Origin: Erythrobacteraceae bacterium CCH12-C2
GTDB taxonomy: Bacteria > Pseudomonadota > Alphaproteobacteria > Sphingomonadales > Sphingomonadaceae
DNA: 64,000 nt
Direction: 5' to 3'
NCBI GenBank assembly: GCA_001556995.1
Contig: LSKF01000102.1
Coordinates: forward strand, 1-64,000
Position 1 is the first letter of the stretch. Every line of letters starts with the position of its first letter. A program made the translations under genes and the position numbers. Positions 8,611-18,023 of this stretch are shown one piece after another. The notes under the pieces are model-generated. The model ran no database searches, had not been told where the DNA came from, and saw only the letters and a list, made by a program, of their open reading frames with translations.

Positions 8611-9063
8611 ATGAGCGAAGCGGTCGAAACCAGCTATGGGGCCCTCAAGGTGATGGAGGACGGCGAGTTCGCCGGGTGGCGCTTTTGGGAGGGTGACCCC
8701 TTCGAGACGCGCTCCGGCCCCTTTTATTATCGCCGTGAGGATGACGGCTCTTATACCAGCGCTTTCCGGGCGGAGGCGCGGCACATGAATGGGGGCGGGT
8801 TCATGCATGGCGGGTGCCTGATGACCTTTGCCGATTTCGCACTGTTCGCGATCGCCACCGATGCGCTGGCAGGCGATCACGCGGTGACGCTCAATCTGTC
8901 AGGCGATTTCCTCGGATCGGTGCAGCAGGGCGCGCTGGTCGAGGCGCGGGGCGAGGTGACGCGCGGCGGGGGCAAGACGATCTTCGTGCGCGGGCTGGTG
9001 ACGGGGGATGGGCAGCCGGCGCTCAGCTTCACAGGGATCATCCGGCGGCTGTCGAAGCGCTAA
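8611..9063 (+). CDS. PaaI-type hotdog-fold thioesterase
   Basis: A 150-residue hotdog-fold protein; HMNGGGFMHGGCLMTFADFA is the PaaI-family active-site region (the HGG loop followed by the D-containing long helix). It probably hydrolyses an acyl-CoA; the substrate is unknown. ATG 8611 is chosen over GTG 8599 because GGAAG at 8601-8605 is well spaced before it and because it clears the previous stop. Confidence 0.78.
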   Translation: MSEAVETSYGALKVMEDGEFAGWRFWEGDPFETRSGPFYYRREDDGSYTSAFRAEARHMNGGGFMHGGCLMTFADFALFAIATDALAGDHAVTLNLSGDFLGSVQQGALVEARGEVTRGGGKTIFVRGLVTGDGQPALSFTGIIRRLSKR

Positions 9064-9173
9064 GCTTCGCGGTTGAAGCATCGCCGGAGCCTCGCTAAGG
9101 GGCGCTTGCGACGTTTTTGCATACCTATGCATAGAGCGGACGAACCGTTCTCAGCCACTGGAGAAAGCTTGCC

Positions 9174-10058
9174 ATGAACACCCAGGACATGACGACCCGC
9201 ATCGCCACCGGACAGGGGTTCATCGCCGCGCTCGACCAGTCGGGCGGCTCGACCCCCAAGGCGCTGCGCGGTTACGGGGTGGATGACAGCGAGTGGTCGA
9301 GTGAGGACGAGATGTTCGCGCAGATCCACGCGATGCGCGCCCGCGTTATCACCTCGCCATGCTTTGGCAGCGGCAAGGTGATCGGCGCGATCCTGTTCGA
9401 GCGGACGATGGATGATGTGGTGGACGGGGTCTCGACCGGCGATGCGCTGAAGGCGCGCGGGATTGTGCCCTTCATCAAGGTTGATGAAGGCCTCGCCGAT
9501 GAAGCGGACGGCGTGCAGCTGATGAAGCCGATGGTGAAGCTGGATGCGCTGCTCGAAAAGTCGGTCGCGGCGGGAATGTTCGGCACCAAGATGCGCTCGG
9601 TGATTAAGGCCGCCAATCCCGCTGGGATCGCCGCTGTCGTCGCCCAGCAGTTCGAAGTGGCTGCGCAGATCATCGCGGCGGGCCTCATGCCGATCATCGA
9701 GCCTGAATACGACATCACCGCTGAAGACCGCGCCGCCGGGGAGGCGATCCTGCTCGCCGAGATCCTCAAGCACCTGGACGCGCTGCCCGAAGGCCAGCAG
9801 GTGATGCTCAAGCTTTCGATCCCGGCAACCCCCGGGCTCTATGCCCCGCTGATCGCGCACCCCAAGGTGCTGCGCGTGGTGGCGCTGTCCGGCGGGTTCT
9901 CGACTGACGAAGCCTGTGCGCGGCTCGCGCAGAGCCCCGGCATGATCGCCAGCTTCAGCCGCGGGCTGCTGCAGGACCTGAAGCGCGATCTAACCGACGA
10001 TGAATTCAACGCCGTGCTCGGCAAGGCCATCGACCAGATTGCCAGCGCCAGCGTGTGA
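9174..10058 (+). CDS. Fructose-bisphosphate aldolase, class I
   Basis: A 294-residue Schiff-base aldolase splitting fructose 1,6-bisphosphate. It is the short bacterial form of the glycolytic class I family. The N-terminal GFIAALDQSGGSTPKAL is diagnostic, and EPEYD near residue 176-180 belongs to the barrel active site. Lys213 in VMLKLSIP is the probable Schiff-base lysine by position. It is encoded downstream of tkt-gap-pgk on the same strand with a 110-bp gap, so it may have its own promoter. Confidence 0.95.
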   Translation: MNTQDMTTRIATGQGFIAALDQSGGSTPKALRGYGVDDSEWSSEDEMFAQIHAMRARVITSPCFGSGKVIGAILFERTMDDVVDGVSTGDALKARGIVPFIKVDEGLADEADGVQLMKPMVKLDALLEKSVAAGMFGTKMRSVIKAANPAGIAAVVAQQFEVAAQIIAAGLMPIIEPEYDITAEDRAAGEAILLAEILKHLDALPEGQQVMLKLSIPATPGLYAPLIAHPKVLRVVALSGGFSTDEACARLAQSPGMIASFSRGLLQDLKRDLTDDEFNAVLGKAIDQIASASV

Positions 10059-10099
10059 ACAGGTGACATGAGCGGCGCGAGCGGTTAGCGAGCGCCGCC

Positions 10100-10741
10100 A
10101 TGACCGAGACACAGCTCTATCTCATCTCCCCGCTCGACGTCGGCGGGGATTTCCCCGCCCGGCTTGAGCGCGCGCTGGCGGCGGGCGCGCGGCGGCATGG
10201 CGATCTTGTCACCGCCTTCCAGTTTCGGGTGAAAGACATTGATCAACACGAGGCCGCCCGCCTCGCCGCACCGTTGCAGGCCATCTGCGCCGCGCATGAC
10301 GTGGCCTTTATCGTCAATGATTCGGTGGCGCTCGCCAAGCGGCTGAAGGCGGACGGCGTGCATCTCGGGCAAGACGATGGTTCGCCCAAGGGCGCGCGCG
10401 CTGAATTGGGGCGCGAGGCGCAGATCGGGGTGACCTGCCACGCCAGCCGTCACCTCGCGATGGAAGCGGGCGAGGCGGGGGCGGATTATGTCGCGTTCGG
10501 CGCGTTCTACCCTTCGACCACCAAGGACAAGGGAGCCGATGCGGAGCGGCCCGATCCCGAAATCCTCAGCTGGTGGACCAAGCTGTTCGAGATCCCCTGT
10601 GTCGCGATTGGCGGGATCACGCCGGAAAACTGCAAGCCCTTGGTCGAAGCGGGGGCGGATTTCCTCGCCGTGTCGGGCGCAGTGTGGGGCGGGGATGAAG
10701 TCGCCGCCATCGAGGCCTTTGCCAAGGCGATGCGGAGATAG
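10100..10741 (+). CDS. thiE: Thiamine-phosphate synthase
   Basis: A 213-residue TIM-barrel enzyme joining HMP-pyrophosphate and the thiazole phosphate into thiamine phosphate. [29 protein letters not shown] followed by GQDD, and CVAIGGIT near the C-terminus match ThiE positions. It follows the aldolase gene by 41 bases; no TPP riboswitch was recognised upstream. Confidence 0.9.
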   Translation: MTETQLYLISPLDVGGDFPARLERALAAGARRHGDLVTAFQFRVKDIDQHEAARLAAPLQAICAAHDVAFIVNDSVALAKRLKADGVHLGQDDGSPKGARAELGREAQIGVTCHASRHLAMEAGEAGADYVAFGAFYPSTTKDKGADAERPDPEILSWWTKLFEIPCVAIGGITPENCKPLVEAGADFLAVSGAVWGGDEVAAIEAFAKAMRR

Positions 10742-10751
10742 CGGCCCGACG

Positions 10752-11300
10752 ATGGCCCGGCTGCTGCTGTTCAACAAACCCTATGGCGTCCTGTCGCAAT
10801 TCACCGACCGCGGCTCGCCCACGGAGCGTGCGACCTTGTCGGATTTCATCACGGTGAAGGGTGTCTATCCCGCCGGGCGGCTCGACCGCGACAGTGAGGG
10901 CCTGCTGCTGCTGACCGACGACGGGCGGCTGCAGGCGCGCATTGCCGATCCGCGCTTCAAGCTGCCCAAGACCTATCTCGTGCAGGTCGAAGGCGATCCC
11001 GAGGAGGAGGCGCTGGCGCAATTGCGCTGCGGCGTCCGGCTCAAGGATGGCATGACCCTGCCAGCCGAGGCGCAGCGCATCGACGCGCCGGACCTGTGGC
11101 CGCGCGATCCGCCGATCCGCGTACGCCAGTCGATCCCCGATCATTGGCTGCAAATCACCTTGCGCGAGGGCCGCAACCGGCAAGTGCGCCGGATGACGGC
11201 GGCGGTGGGGCTGCCCACCCTGAGGCTGGTGCGCTGGTCGATTGGCGACTGGACGCTCGATGGGATCACGCCGGGCGCGTTCACGGAAATCGCGGCATGA
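10752..11300 (+). CDS. Pseudouridine synthase, RsuA/RluE type
   Basis: A 182-residue enzyme of the RsuA family, lacking an S4 domain, that isomerises uridine in rRNA, most like RluE (23S rRNA). The catalytic-Asp motif is [19 protein letters not shown], and [20 protein letters not shown] is near the C-terminus. ATG 10752 gives the standard N-terminus [12 protein letters not shown]. Its stop overlaps the rlmJ start (ATGA), pairing two rRNA-modification genes. Confidence 0.9.
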   Translation: MARLLLFNKPYGVLSQFTDRGSPTERATLSDFITVKGVYPAGRLDRDSEGLLLLTDDGRLQARIADPRFKLPKTYLVQVEGDPEEEALAQLRCGVRLKDGMTLPAEAQRIDAPDLWPRDPPIRVRQSIPDHWLQITLREGRNRQVRRMTAAVGLPTLRLVRWSIGDWTLDGITPGAFTEIAA

Positions 11301-12127
11301 ATTATCGCCACGCTTTCCATGCGGGCAATAGCGCCGATGTGGTCAAGCACAGCCTGCTGGTGGCGCTGGTGCGCGCTTTGCAGCTGAAAGACGGCGCGCT
11401 AACTCTGATCGACACCCATGCGGGCTGCGGGCTCTATGATCTCGGCAGCGATGAGGCCCAGCGCACCGGGGAGGCGGCTCTCGGCGTGCTGCGTGCCTTT
11501 GCCGATTCCAACCCGCTGCTGGATGACTATCGCGCCGCCGTGCGGGCGGTGAATGAGGCTGGCGAACCCCGCATCTACCCCGGAAGCCCGCGCATTCTAG
11601 CGCAGCTGCTGCGCCCGCAAGACGCCTTGATCCTCAACGAGAAACACCCTGAGGACGCCTATGCCCTGCGCGGCGCGATGCGTGGCATCCCCGCCGCCGT
11701 GCATGAGCGCGACGCTTATGAGCTATGGCTGGCGATGCTCCCGACCCGCACCCCGCGCGGAGTGGTGGTGGTCGATCCACCCTATGAACAGACCGACGAG
11801 CGCGCCCGGATCACTGCCGCGCTCACTGCCGCGCACCGCAAATGGGCGCACGGCGTGACGGTGATCTGGTATCCGCTGAAGGAGCGGCCCCAACATGCGC
11901 TGTGGAAAGACAAGTTGCGCAAGACCGGCATCCCGAAGTTGCTCAATGTCGAACATTGGCTCTACGACGCCGACCAGCCCGGCATCTACAACGGCGCGGG
12001 GCTGTTCATCGTCAACCCGCCCTTTGCCTTCACGCAAAGCCTGCCGCCGCTGCTGGAAGCCCTGCGCGCCGCGCTCGCGCCGGAAGGGCATAGGGGACAG
12101 ATCACGGCTGACTGGTTGAGCAAATAG
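11297..12127 (+). CDS. rlmJ: 23S rRNA (adenine-2030-N6)-methyltransferase
   Basis: A 276-residue SAM-dependent methyltransferase. The N-terminus [18 protein letters not shown] is characteristic of Rlm[13 protein letters not shown] is the SAM-binding region, and VVVDPPYEQ carries the DPPY motif for N6-adenine methylation. The start overlaps the stop of the upstream pseudouridine synthase by four bases. Confidence 0.95.
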   Translation: MNYRHAFHAGNSADVVKHSLLVALVRALQLKDGALTLIDTHAGCGLYDLGSDEAQRTGEAALGVLRAFADSNPLLDDYRAAVRAVNEAGEPRIYPGSPRILAQLLRPQDALILNEKHPEDAYALRGAMRGIPAAVHERDAYELWLAMLPTRTPRGVVVVDPPYEQTDERARITAALTAAHRKWAHGVTVIWYPLKERPQHALWKDKLRKTGIPKLLNVEHWLYDADQPGIYNGAGLFIVNPPFAFTQSLPPLLEALRAALAPEGHRGQITADWLSK

Positions 12128-12160
12128 GCGAAAACGGCCGCGCTGGGTAAGGTTGCCGAC

Positions 12161-12583
12161 CTAACTCCCGCTGCTCACCCGGGTGCAGATCAGCTTGCTA
12201 AGGCTCCCGTCGGCCTCCAGCTTTTGCAGCGTGTTCTCGCCGAGCGCCTTGAAGCGCTGGTCTTTCTTGGGGCCACGGGTGAAGACGACTTCGGTGCCGC
12301 GCATCAAATAGATTCCGCGCCCCTGTGGGCTGATATAGCTGGAGGCGGTGCCGATGCGGAAGCTTTCGCCGGGGACATCAACATAGGCGGCACCGGCAGC
12401 GTCGCCGGGTAGCGCGCATTGCCACTGGCCATGCTGCAGAATGCTGAGCATCCCGCCCGCAGGGTCAGTGCTGCGCGATTGCGGGCGCGATTGCGCGCGG
12501 TCCTGCCCGAAGGCGCCGCCCGGCACAAAGGCCGCCAACGCCGCGGCGCTGAGCACGATCAGGAGGATGTATCGCGGCTTCAT
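12161..12583 (-). CDS. Secreted protein of unknown function
   Basis: A 140-residue protein with a clear N-terminal signal (MKPRYILLIVLSAAALAAFV, cleavage probably near GAFGQ). The mature part has an Arg/Ser-rich spacer, then GQWQCALPGDAAG and a later CTR; two cysteines (in WQCALP and LICTRV) could form a disulphide. I do not recognise a characterised family; it resembles conserved periplasmic hypotheticals of sphingomonads. It is monocistronic, facing efp across a 173-bp divergent region. Confidence 0.6.
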   Translation of the reverse strand: MKPRYILLIVLSAAALAAFVPGGAFGQDRAQSRPQSRSTDPAGGMLSILQHGQWQCALPGDAAGAAYVDVPGESFRIGTASSYISPQGRGIYLMRGTEVVFTRGPKKDQRFKALGENTLQKLEADGSLSKLICTRVSSGS

Positions 12584-12756
12584 GCCGCGCGCCTCTATCA
12601 GCCCCGAGGCCCCATCGCCAAGCCTTTCCTTGGCATCGCGGCCGCGCTTGCCGGAAAGGGCAGGCTCGGCTATGGGCGCGCATCATTTGCGGGTGAGCCC
12701 CTGTCCGGCGGCGCGCCTCAACGCTCTTTCCACCACGTAAGAAGGCCCTCAGCCCC

Positions 12757-13320
12757 ATGAAGATCAGCGGCGTCGATATCCGCCCCGGCAATATCCTCGA
12801 ATACGAAGGCGGCATCTGGAAGGTCGCCAAGATCCAGCACACCCAGCCGGGCAAGGGCGGGGCCTATATGCAGGTCGAAATGAAGAACCTGCAGGATGGC
12901 CGCAAGACCAACGTGCGCTTCCGCAGCGCCGACACGGTCGAACGCGTGCGGCTCGACACCAAGGAATTCCAGTTCCTCTATGCCGAGGGCGATGACCTCG
13001 TCTTCATGGATAACGACACCTACGAGCAGATCACGCTTCCGGGCGACCTGCTCGGCGATGCGCGCCCGTTCCTGCAGGACGGGATGCAGGTGAACCTCGA
13101 ATTGTGGGACGAAAAGCCGATTTCGGTTGAACTGCCCGCGCAGGTCGAAGCGATGATCGTCGAGGCTGACGCCGTGGTGAAGGGGCAGACTGCTTCGTCG
13201 AGCTACAAGCCCGCGATCCTCGACAACGGCGTTCGCATCATGGTGCCGCCGCACATCGGCAGCGGCACGCGGATCATCGTCGATGTCTATGAACAGGCCT
13301 ATGTCGGCAAGGCCGGCTGA
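12757..13320 (+). CDS. efp: Elongation factor P
   Basis: A 187-residue factor that relieves ribosome stalling at polyproline. It starts [19 protein letters not shown] and has the three beta-barrel domains in order. The domain-I tip reads [14 protein letters not shown], with Lys at the position that is modified in many bacteria. The C-terminal signature [17 protein letters not shown] is present. An inositol-monophosphatase-family gene follows 12 bases later. Confidence 0.96.
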   Translation: MKISGVDIRPGNILEYEGGIWKVAKIQHTQPGKGGAYMQVEMKNLQDGRKTNVRFRSADTVERVRLDTKEFQFLYAEGDDLVFMDNDTYEQITLPGDLLGDARPFLQDGMQVNLELWDEKPISVELPAQVEAMIVEADAVVKGQTASSSYKPAILDNGVRIMVPPHIGSGTRIIVDVYEQAYVGKAG

Positions 13321-13332
13321 GGACTGATCGCA

Positions 13333-14151
13333 ATGGCAGCTATTTCCGGCCTGATCCGCGTCATGGAGCGCGCCGCGCGCAAGGCGGGCGGGCGCTTGCG
13401 GCGCGATTTCGGCGAAGTCGAACACTTGCAGACCAGCCGCAAGGGCCCGGCCGATTTCGTGAGCAAGGCCGATATCCGATCCGAGCGCACGATCTATGAC
13501 GAACTCTCCGCCGCGCGTCCCGGCTGGGGCTTCGTGATGGAAGAGGCGGGCGTGATTGAGGGCGATCCGGGCATGCCCCGCTGGATCGTCGATCCGCTCG
13601 ATGGGACCAGCAACTTCCTCCACGGCATCCCGCACTTTGCGATTTCCATCGCCGCGCAGGAGCCCAAGCTCGACGGCAGTGGGTGGGGCGATGTGGTCGC
13701 GGGCGTGGTGTATCAGCCGATCACCGACCAGACCTTCTGGGCCGAGAAATCGCGTGGGGCCTGGCTGCAGGACGCGCGCCTGCGGGTCTCCGCTCGCTCA
13801 CGCCTTGCCGATGCGCTGGTGGCGACCGGGGTTCCGTTCTTCGGCCACGGCGACTTTGCCGAATGGAGCCGGATCTTCGGCGCGATCGGGCCGGAAGTCG
13901 CCGGTATTCGCCGCTTCGGCGCAGCCTCGCTCGATCTGGCTTACGTGGCGCAGGGGCGGTTTGACGGCTTCTGGGAAAGCGGCCTTTCGGATTGGGACAC
14001 GGCAGCCGGGTGCTTGCTGGTGCGCGAGGCGGGCGGCTTTGTGAGCGATTTCCGCGGCCGTTCGGCGCCGATCCATTCCGAGCAGGTGCTGGCCGCGAAT
14101 GATGCGCTCCATTCGAAGCTGCACAAGCTGCTGGCGGGCGCGCTGCGCTAA
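13333..14151 (+). CDS. suhB: Inositol-monophosphatase family phosphatase
   Basis: A 272-residue Mg-dependent phosphatase. The metal-binding motif DPLDGTSNFLHGIPHFAIS and the second motif SDWDTAAGCLLVREAGG are intact, and FVMEEAG supplies the expected acidic residue. Family members hydrolyse myo-inositol phosphate and, as SuhB, can act in rRNA transcription/processing; which applies here is unknown. It is probably co-transcribed with efp. Confidence 0.9.
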   Translation: MAAISGLIRVMERAARKAGGRLRRDFGEVEHLQTSRKGPADFVSKADIRSERTIYDELSAARPGWGFVMEEAGVIEGDPGMPRWIVDPLDGTSNFLHGIPHFAISIAAQEPKLDGSGWGDVVAGVVYQPITDQTFWAEKSRGAWLQDARLRVSARSRLADALVATGVPFFGHGDFAEWSRIFGAIGPEVAGIRRFGAASLDLAYVAQGRFDGFWESGLSDWDTAAGCLLVREAGGFVSDFRGRSAPIHSEQVLAANDALHSKLHKLLAGALR

Positions 14152-14295
14152 GGTCATCGGTGGGTCGTTGATGGGTCATTGCATGATCATTGTCGCCGCA
14201 TCGACTGCCCTGCCATAGTTTCACGTGGAACAATCGGCGATTGGCTTGATGCTTTTGGGATTGCGGGCTAAAGGCCCGTCCGCCCGTTCTTGTGT

Positions 14296-14380
14296 GCCCC
14301 TGTGGTGGAATTGGTAGACGCGCTCGACTCAAAATCGAGTTTCGAAAGAAGTGCCAGTTCGAGTCTGGCCAGGGGCACCA
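14296..14380 (+). tRNA. tRNA-Leu (CAA)
   Basis: An 85-nt class II tRNA. The acceptor strands are GCCCCTG (14296-14302) and CAGGGGC (14370-14376), and CCA is encoded at 14378-14380. The anticodon stem CTCGA/TCGAG encloses loop CTCAAAA, with anticodon CAA. It has a long variable arm and a T-loop with TTCGAGT. Confidence 0.96.
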
Positions 14381-14447
14381 ACCGCACCGCAATCCCATAA
14401 ACCGCTTGTGCTCAACCGCCCGAATTGGGTAGCCCCTTGCGCAAGCC

Positions 14448-16283
14448 ATGCTGGAAGCCCCATCCCTCCACGCGATTGCGGCCATGGCGGTGACCATCGC
14501 CATGTTCATCGCCTTTGCCCGGGGCCGGTACCCTGAGGAGATCATCTCGCTGGTGATCATCGCGGTGATTGGCGTGGGTCTCTATTTCGCCCCGCTTGAA
14601 GGGGCCAAGCCGACTGATGGGCTGGCAATTGCCTTTGGGGGTTTCGGCCATGCGGCGCTGATCACGATATGCGCGCTGATGATCATGGGCCGCGGATTGG
14701 TGGTGACCGGCGCGCTTGAACCCTTCGCGCGATTGCTCGAAGCCGTTTTTCGGTTCAATCCGCAAATCGGATTGCTGACGGCACTGTTGGTGGCCTTCAC
14801 GATGTCGATGTTCGTGAACGACACGCCGGTGATGGTGCTGCTGATTCCGATCATTGTCGCGATCGCAGCCAAGGGATTGATGGCGTCCTCGAAAATCCTG
14901 ATGCCAGTCAATACAGCGGTGCTGCTGGGCGGGATGTCAACCACCATCGGCACCTCGACCAATATCCTCGTGGTCACCATCGCCGATGATCTGGGGATGC
15001 CGCCGATTGGTGTGTTCCATTTTACTCCGATCGTGCTCATGGCCGGTCTGATCGCGGTGCCCTATCTATGGCTGGTGATGCCGCGGATGCTGCGCGACAA
15101 CAGCGTTATGCCTGACAACGCCCGGCGGATCTTCCATACCCGTCTGCGCGTGGGGGCGAGCAGCCTGCTGGCCGGGGGGGACCTTTCGACTGTGCGGGGC
15201 AAGCTTCCGGACGGGATCACCTTTCATGATGCTCCGTCAGGCCCGCTCTCGCCCGACCAGCGTCTCCACATCTCCGGCACCCACGAAGCGATCGAGGAAG
15301 CAGCGAGGGCCCTTAAGGGCGAGCTGGCCCCGTCATGGGTGCTCGACCGCATCCGCCGCATCTCCAAGGCGCAGGGCGAGGACATTGTCGCGGTCGAAAT
15401 GACGGTGACAGCGGATTCGCGCCTCGTTACCCGTTCGCTGGCGAGTTCGGCGATTGCCGACCTCTACGGCGTCGCGGTGCTCGGCATTCACCGTCCCAAC
15501 CGCATTCTCGGCGAACGCGACACATATAGTGAAGCGGGCGACCTGCGGATCCTTGAAGGCGATGTGCTGCTGGTGATGGGGATCGAGGAGGATTTGCAGG
15601 CCTTTGCCCGCAATGATGGCCTGTTGCGGCTTGAAGGCGCGCGCGAATTGCCGCGCCGGTCGAAGGCGGTGCTGGCGGGCGCGATCATGCTTGCCGCGAT
15701 TGCCACCGCTTCGCTTGGCCTGCCGTGGTTTGACGGGACGAGCTACGCCCCGATCAAGCTTCCCATCGCCATTTCGGCGCTGGCAGGTGCGATTCTGATG
15801 TTCGTCACAGGCTGCGTGAAGTTTGACCGCGTAGGCCGCGCGCTGTCTGCCAAGGTGATCGTGCTGATCGCCGCCAGCCTTGCGATCGGGCGGGTGATTG
15901 ACGAAAGCGGCGCGGCGGCTTGGCTCGGGCAGGCGCTCTCACTGGGGCTGGCCTATTTGCCGCCTGCGCTGGTGCTGTCGTCGATCATGCTGTTCGTGAC
16001 GGTGATCACCAATTTCGCTTCGAATGCGACGGCGGCAACCATCGGTACGCCGATTGCCTATAGCATAGCGCTGCAGTTGGGCTTGCCGCCCGAGCCGCTT
16101 GTGCTGGCGGTGCTATTTGGCTGCAACCTGTCGTTCGCGACACCGATTGCCTATCAGACCAACCTGCTCATCATGTCCGAAGGCGGCTATCAGTTTGGCG
16201 ATTATGTTCGCGCTGGCGTGCCACTGGTGGCGCTGATGGTGACGGTGCTCTCGGTGCTGCTGGTGCTGTGGTACGGGCTGTAA
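14448..16283 (+). CDS. SLC13-family permease with RCK_C domains
   Basis: A 611-residue inner-membrane protein of the anion/Na+ symporter (DASS/SLC13, YbiR/CitT-like) superfamily. An N-terminal block of about six membrane helices carries FVNDTPVMVLLIPII and STTIGTSTNILV. A cytoplasmic insert (about residues 215-395) resembles one or two RCK_C/TrkA-C regulatory domains (AVEMTVTADSRLVTRSLASS). A C-terminal membrane half follows with ATAATIGTPIAYS. The substrate cannot be read from sequence; sulfate or dicarboxylates are typical. A secreted amidohydrolase gene follows 27 bases later. Confidence 0.88.
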   Translation: MLEAPSLHAIAAMAVTIAMFIAFARGRYPEEIISLVIIAVIGVGLYFAPLEGAKPTDGLAIAFGGFGHAALITICALMIMGRGLVVTGALEPFARLLEAVFRFNPQIGLLTALLVAFTMSMFVNDTPVMVLLIPIIVAIAAKGLMASSKILMPVNTAVLLGGMSTTIGTSTNILVVTIADDLGMPPIGVFHFTPIVLMAGLIAVPYLWLVMPRMLRDNSVMPDNARRIFHTRLRVGASSLLAGGDLSTVRGKLPDGITFHDAPSGPLSPDQRLHISGTHEAIEEAARALKGELAPSWVLDRIRRISKAQGEDIVAVEMTVTADSRLVTRSLASSAIADLYGVAVLGIHRPNRILGERDTYSEAGDLRILEGDVLLVMGIEEDLQAFARNDGLLRLEGARELPRRSKAVLAGAIMLAAIATASLGLPWFDGTSYAPIKLPIAISALAGAILMFVTGCVKFDRVGRALSAKVIVLIAASLAIGRVIDESGAAAWLGQALSLGLAYLPPALVLSSIMLFVTVITNFASNATAATIGTPIAYSIALQLGLPPEPLVLAVLFGCNLSFATPIAYQTNLLIMSEGGYQFGDYVRAGVPLVALMVTVLSVLLVLWYGL

Positions 16284-16310
16284 ACGGGTCAGAACAGGGA
16301 AGAGACGATC

Positions 16311-17636
16311 ATGAAGCTGGCTTCGATATTCTTAGGTGTAAGCGCGCTCGCGCTGATGGCGACACCGGTCCGCGCGGATGCACTGCGTGATGCGGTGGCA
16401 GCGGATTTGCCCGAGCTGGTTAAGCTTTACGAAGATCTCCACGCCAATCCCGAGCTGAGCTTTCAGGAGGTCGAAACCGCCGCCAAGCTCGCCGCTCGCG
16501 CCCGCGCGCTGGGGTTTGAGGTGACCGAAGGCGTGGGCAAGACCGGGGTGGTGGCGGTGCTGCGCAATGGCGCTGGCCCCACCGTGCTGCTGCGCGCCGA
16601 TATGGACGGGCTGCCAGTGATCGAGCAAACCGGGCTGCCCTATGCCTCCAAGCGCCGCGCGGTGCCTGCGACCGGGATCGAGACCGGGGTGATGCACGCC
16701 TGCGGGCATGATACGCACATGGCGGCGTGGATCGGCACCGCGCAGCAGCTGGTCGCGCGGCGCAGCCAGTGGGCGGGCACGTTGGTGATGATCCTGCAAC
16801 CCGCCGAGGAAATCGGCGAGGGCGCCAAGGCGATGCTCGATGACGGGCTCTACACCCGCTTCCCCAAGCCCGATTACGTGCTCGCCTTCCACGATGCCGC
16901 GCAGGCCCCGGCGGGGATGATCGGCTATGCCAACGGCTTCGCGCTCGCCAATGTCGATTCGGTCGACATCGTGGTGCCCGGCGTCGGGGGCCACGGGGCC
17001 TATCCGCACACCACCAAGGACCCGGTCGTGCTCGCCTCCGCCATCGTCATGCGCCTGCAAACGCTGGTGAGCCGCGAACTCAATCCGACCGATTCGGCGG
17101 TGGTGACCGTCGGCAGCTTTCAGGCGGGATCAAAGCACAACATCATCCCCGATGAGGCCCGGCTCCAGATTACGGTGCGCAGCTATTCCGATGAAAACCG
17201 CAAACAGCTGCTCGATGGCATCGCCCGGATCGCGCGCGGTGAGGCGATCGCCGCTGGCATGCCCGAAGACAAAATGCCGCGCGTGACCGTCGCCGATCCC
17301 TACACCCCGGCAACCTACAACACCCCCGCGCTGACCGCGCGTGTGGCGGGCTTGCTCAAGCCCCGCTTTGAAGGCCGGGTGCTTGAAGTGCCTGCGGTGA
17401 TGGGCGGCGAGGATTTCAGCCAGTTTTACCGCGCCGACCGGGAGAATGTGGAAGCCCTGATCTTGTGGGTCGGCGGGGTGCGGGCGGCCGAATGGGAGAA
17501 GGCGCAAAAGGGCGAGATCACGCTGCCTTCGCTGCATTCACCGTTCTGGGCGCCCGATGCTCCGGTGGTGATCGCCACCGCGACTGAAGCGCTGACGGCG
17601 GCGACGCTCGACCTGATGGCGAAGCAGGGCGGTTAA
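16311..17636 (+). CDS. Secreted M20 amidohydrolase
   Basis: A 441-residue metal-dependent amidohydrolase of the M20D group (hippurate/N-acyl-amino-acid hydrolase-like). An N-terminal signal peptide (MKLASIFLGVSALALMATPV, then RA) points to the periplasm. Metal-site motifs are ADMDGLPV, MHACGHDTHMA, PAEEIGEGAKAM and VMGGEDFSQF. The lid domain has GGHGAYPH. GGAAGAG precedes the ATG. It may share a transcript with the SLC13 permease, suggesting that the released product is imported (inference). Confidence 0.9.
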   Translation: MKLASIFLGVSALALMATPVRADALRDAVAADLPELVKLYEDLHANPELSFQEVETAAKLAARARALGFEVTEGVGKTGVVAVLRNGAGPTVLLRADMDGLPVIEQTGLPYASKRRAVPATGIETGVMHACGHDTHMAAWIGTAQQLVARRSQWAGTLVMILQPAEEIGEGAKAMLDDGLYTRFPKPDYVLAFHDAAQAPAGMIGYANGFALANVDSVDIVVPGVGGHGAYPHTTKDPVVLASAIVMRLQTLVSRELNPTDSAVVTVGSFQAGSKHNIIPDEARLQITVRSYSDENRKQLLDGIARIARGEAIAAGMPEDKMPRVTVADPYTPATYNTPALTARVAGLLKPRFEGRVLEVPAVMGGEDFSQFYRADRENVEALILWVGGVRAAEWEKAQKGEITLPSLHSPFWAPDAPVVIATATEALTAATLDLMAKQGG

Positions 17637-17666
17637 CCCGCCCGTTCGCCGCCCTGAGCAAATAAA

Positions 17667-17716
17667 TGCGGCCGCCGGAGCGCTCCTTTTGAGGGGCGTT
17701 CCGGCGGCCGTTTCTC
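17667..17716. terminator. Strong hairpin terminator between convergent genes
   Basis: GCGGCCGCCGGA (17668-17679) pairs with TCCGGCGGCCGT (17700-17711), giving a long GC-rich stem followed on the + strand by TTTCTCC. It lies between the amidohydrolase gene and the convergent small gene and probably ends the rightward transcript. Confidence 0.75.
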
Positions 17717-17747
17717 CTCCCCAGGAGAATTGTGAAACAGGTAAGTC

Positions 17748-17927
17748 TTACGACGGAACGTAAGTGCCCAGCCGGTGGTGCAGGGCGTTGATCTTGGCCA
17801 GCTCTTCGCGGTCTTCGGTGTTGCGGGCGTGGCTTTCCAGCGCGCGGCGCAGCAGCTTCATGTCGGCGGTCGACAGTAGCGCGCGGGCGCGGGCGGGTTC
17901 GGGGTTGGGGGTCTCGGTATCGCTCAT
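17748..17927 (-). CDS. Small acidic helical protein of unknown function
   Basis: A 59-residue protein (MSDTETPNPEPARARALLST, then a helical ADMKLLRRALESHARNTEDR). ATG 17927 is preceded by GAGGAGAG at good spacing, which decides the start over an upstream in-frame ATG at 17990. I do not recognise a family. It lies immediately downstream of aceA on the same strand but with about 96 bases between. Confidence 0.55.
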   Translation of the reverse strand: MSDTETPNPEPARARALLSTADMKLLRRALESHARNTEDREELAKINALHHRLGTYVPS

Positions 17928-18023
17928 CGTCACTCTCCTCGGGTGAATGGGTGCACCCTTAGGCGGCTTTGCAGGCAACCGGAAGGCCACAAAATGCAGC
18001 CCTCCGGCCCTCTCCCGGGCGTC

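Noticed and set aside
10059..10099. TPP riboswitch before thiE
   Set aside because: The gap is only 41 bases and lacks the conserved TPP elements.
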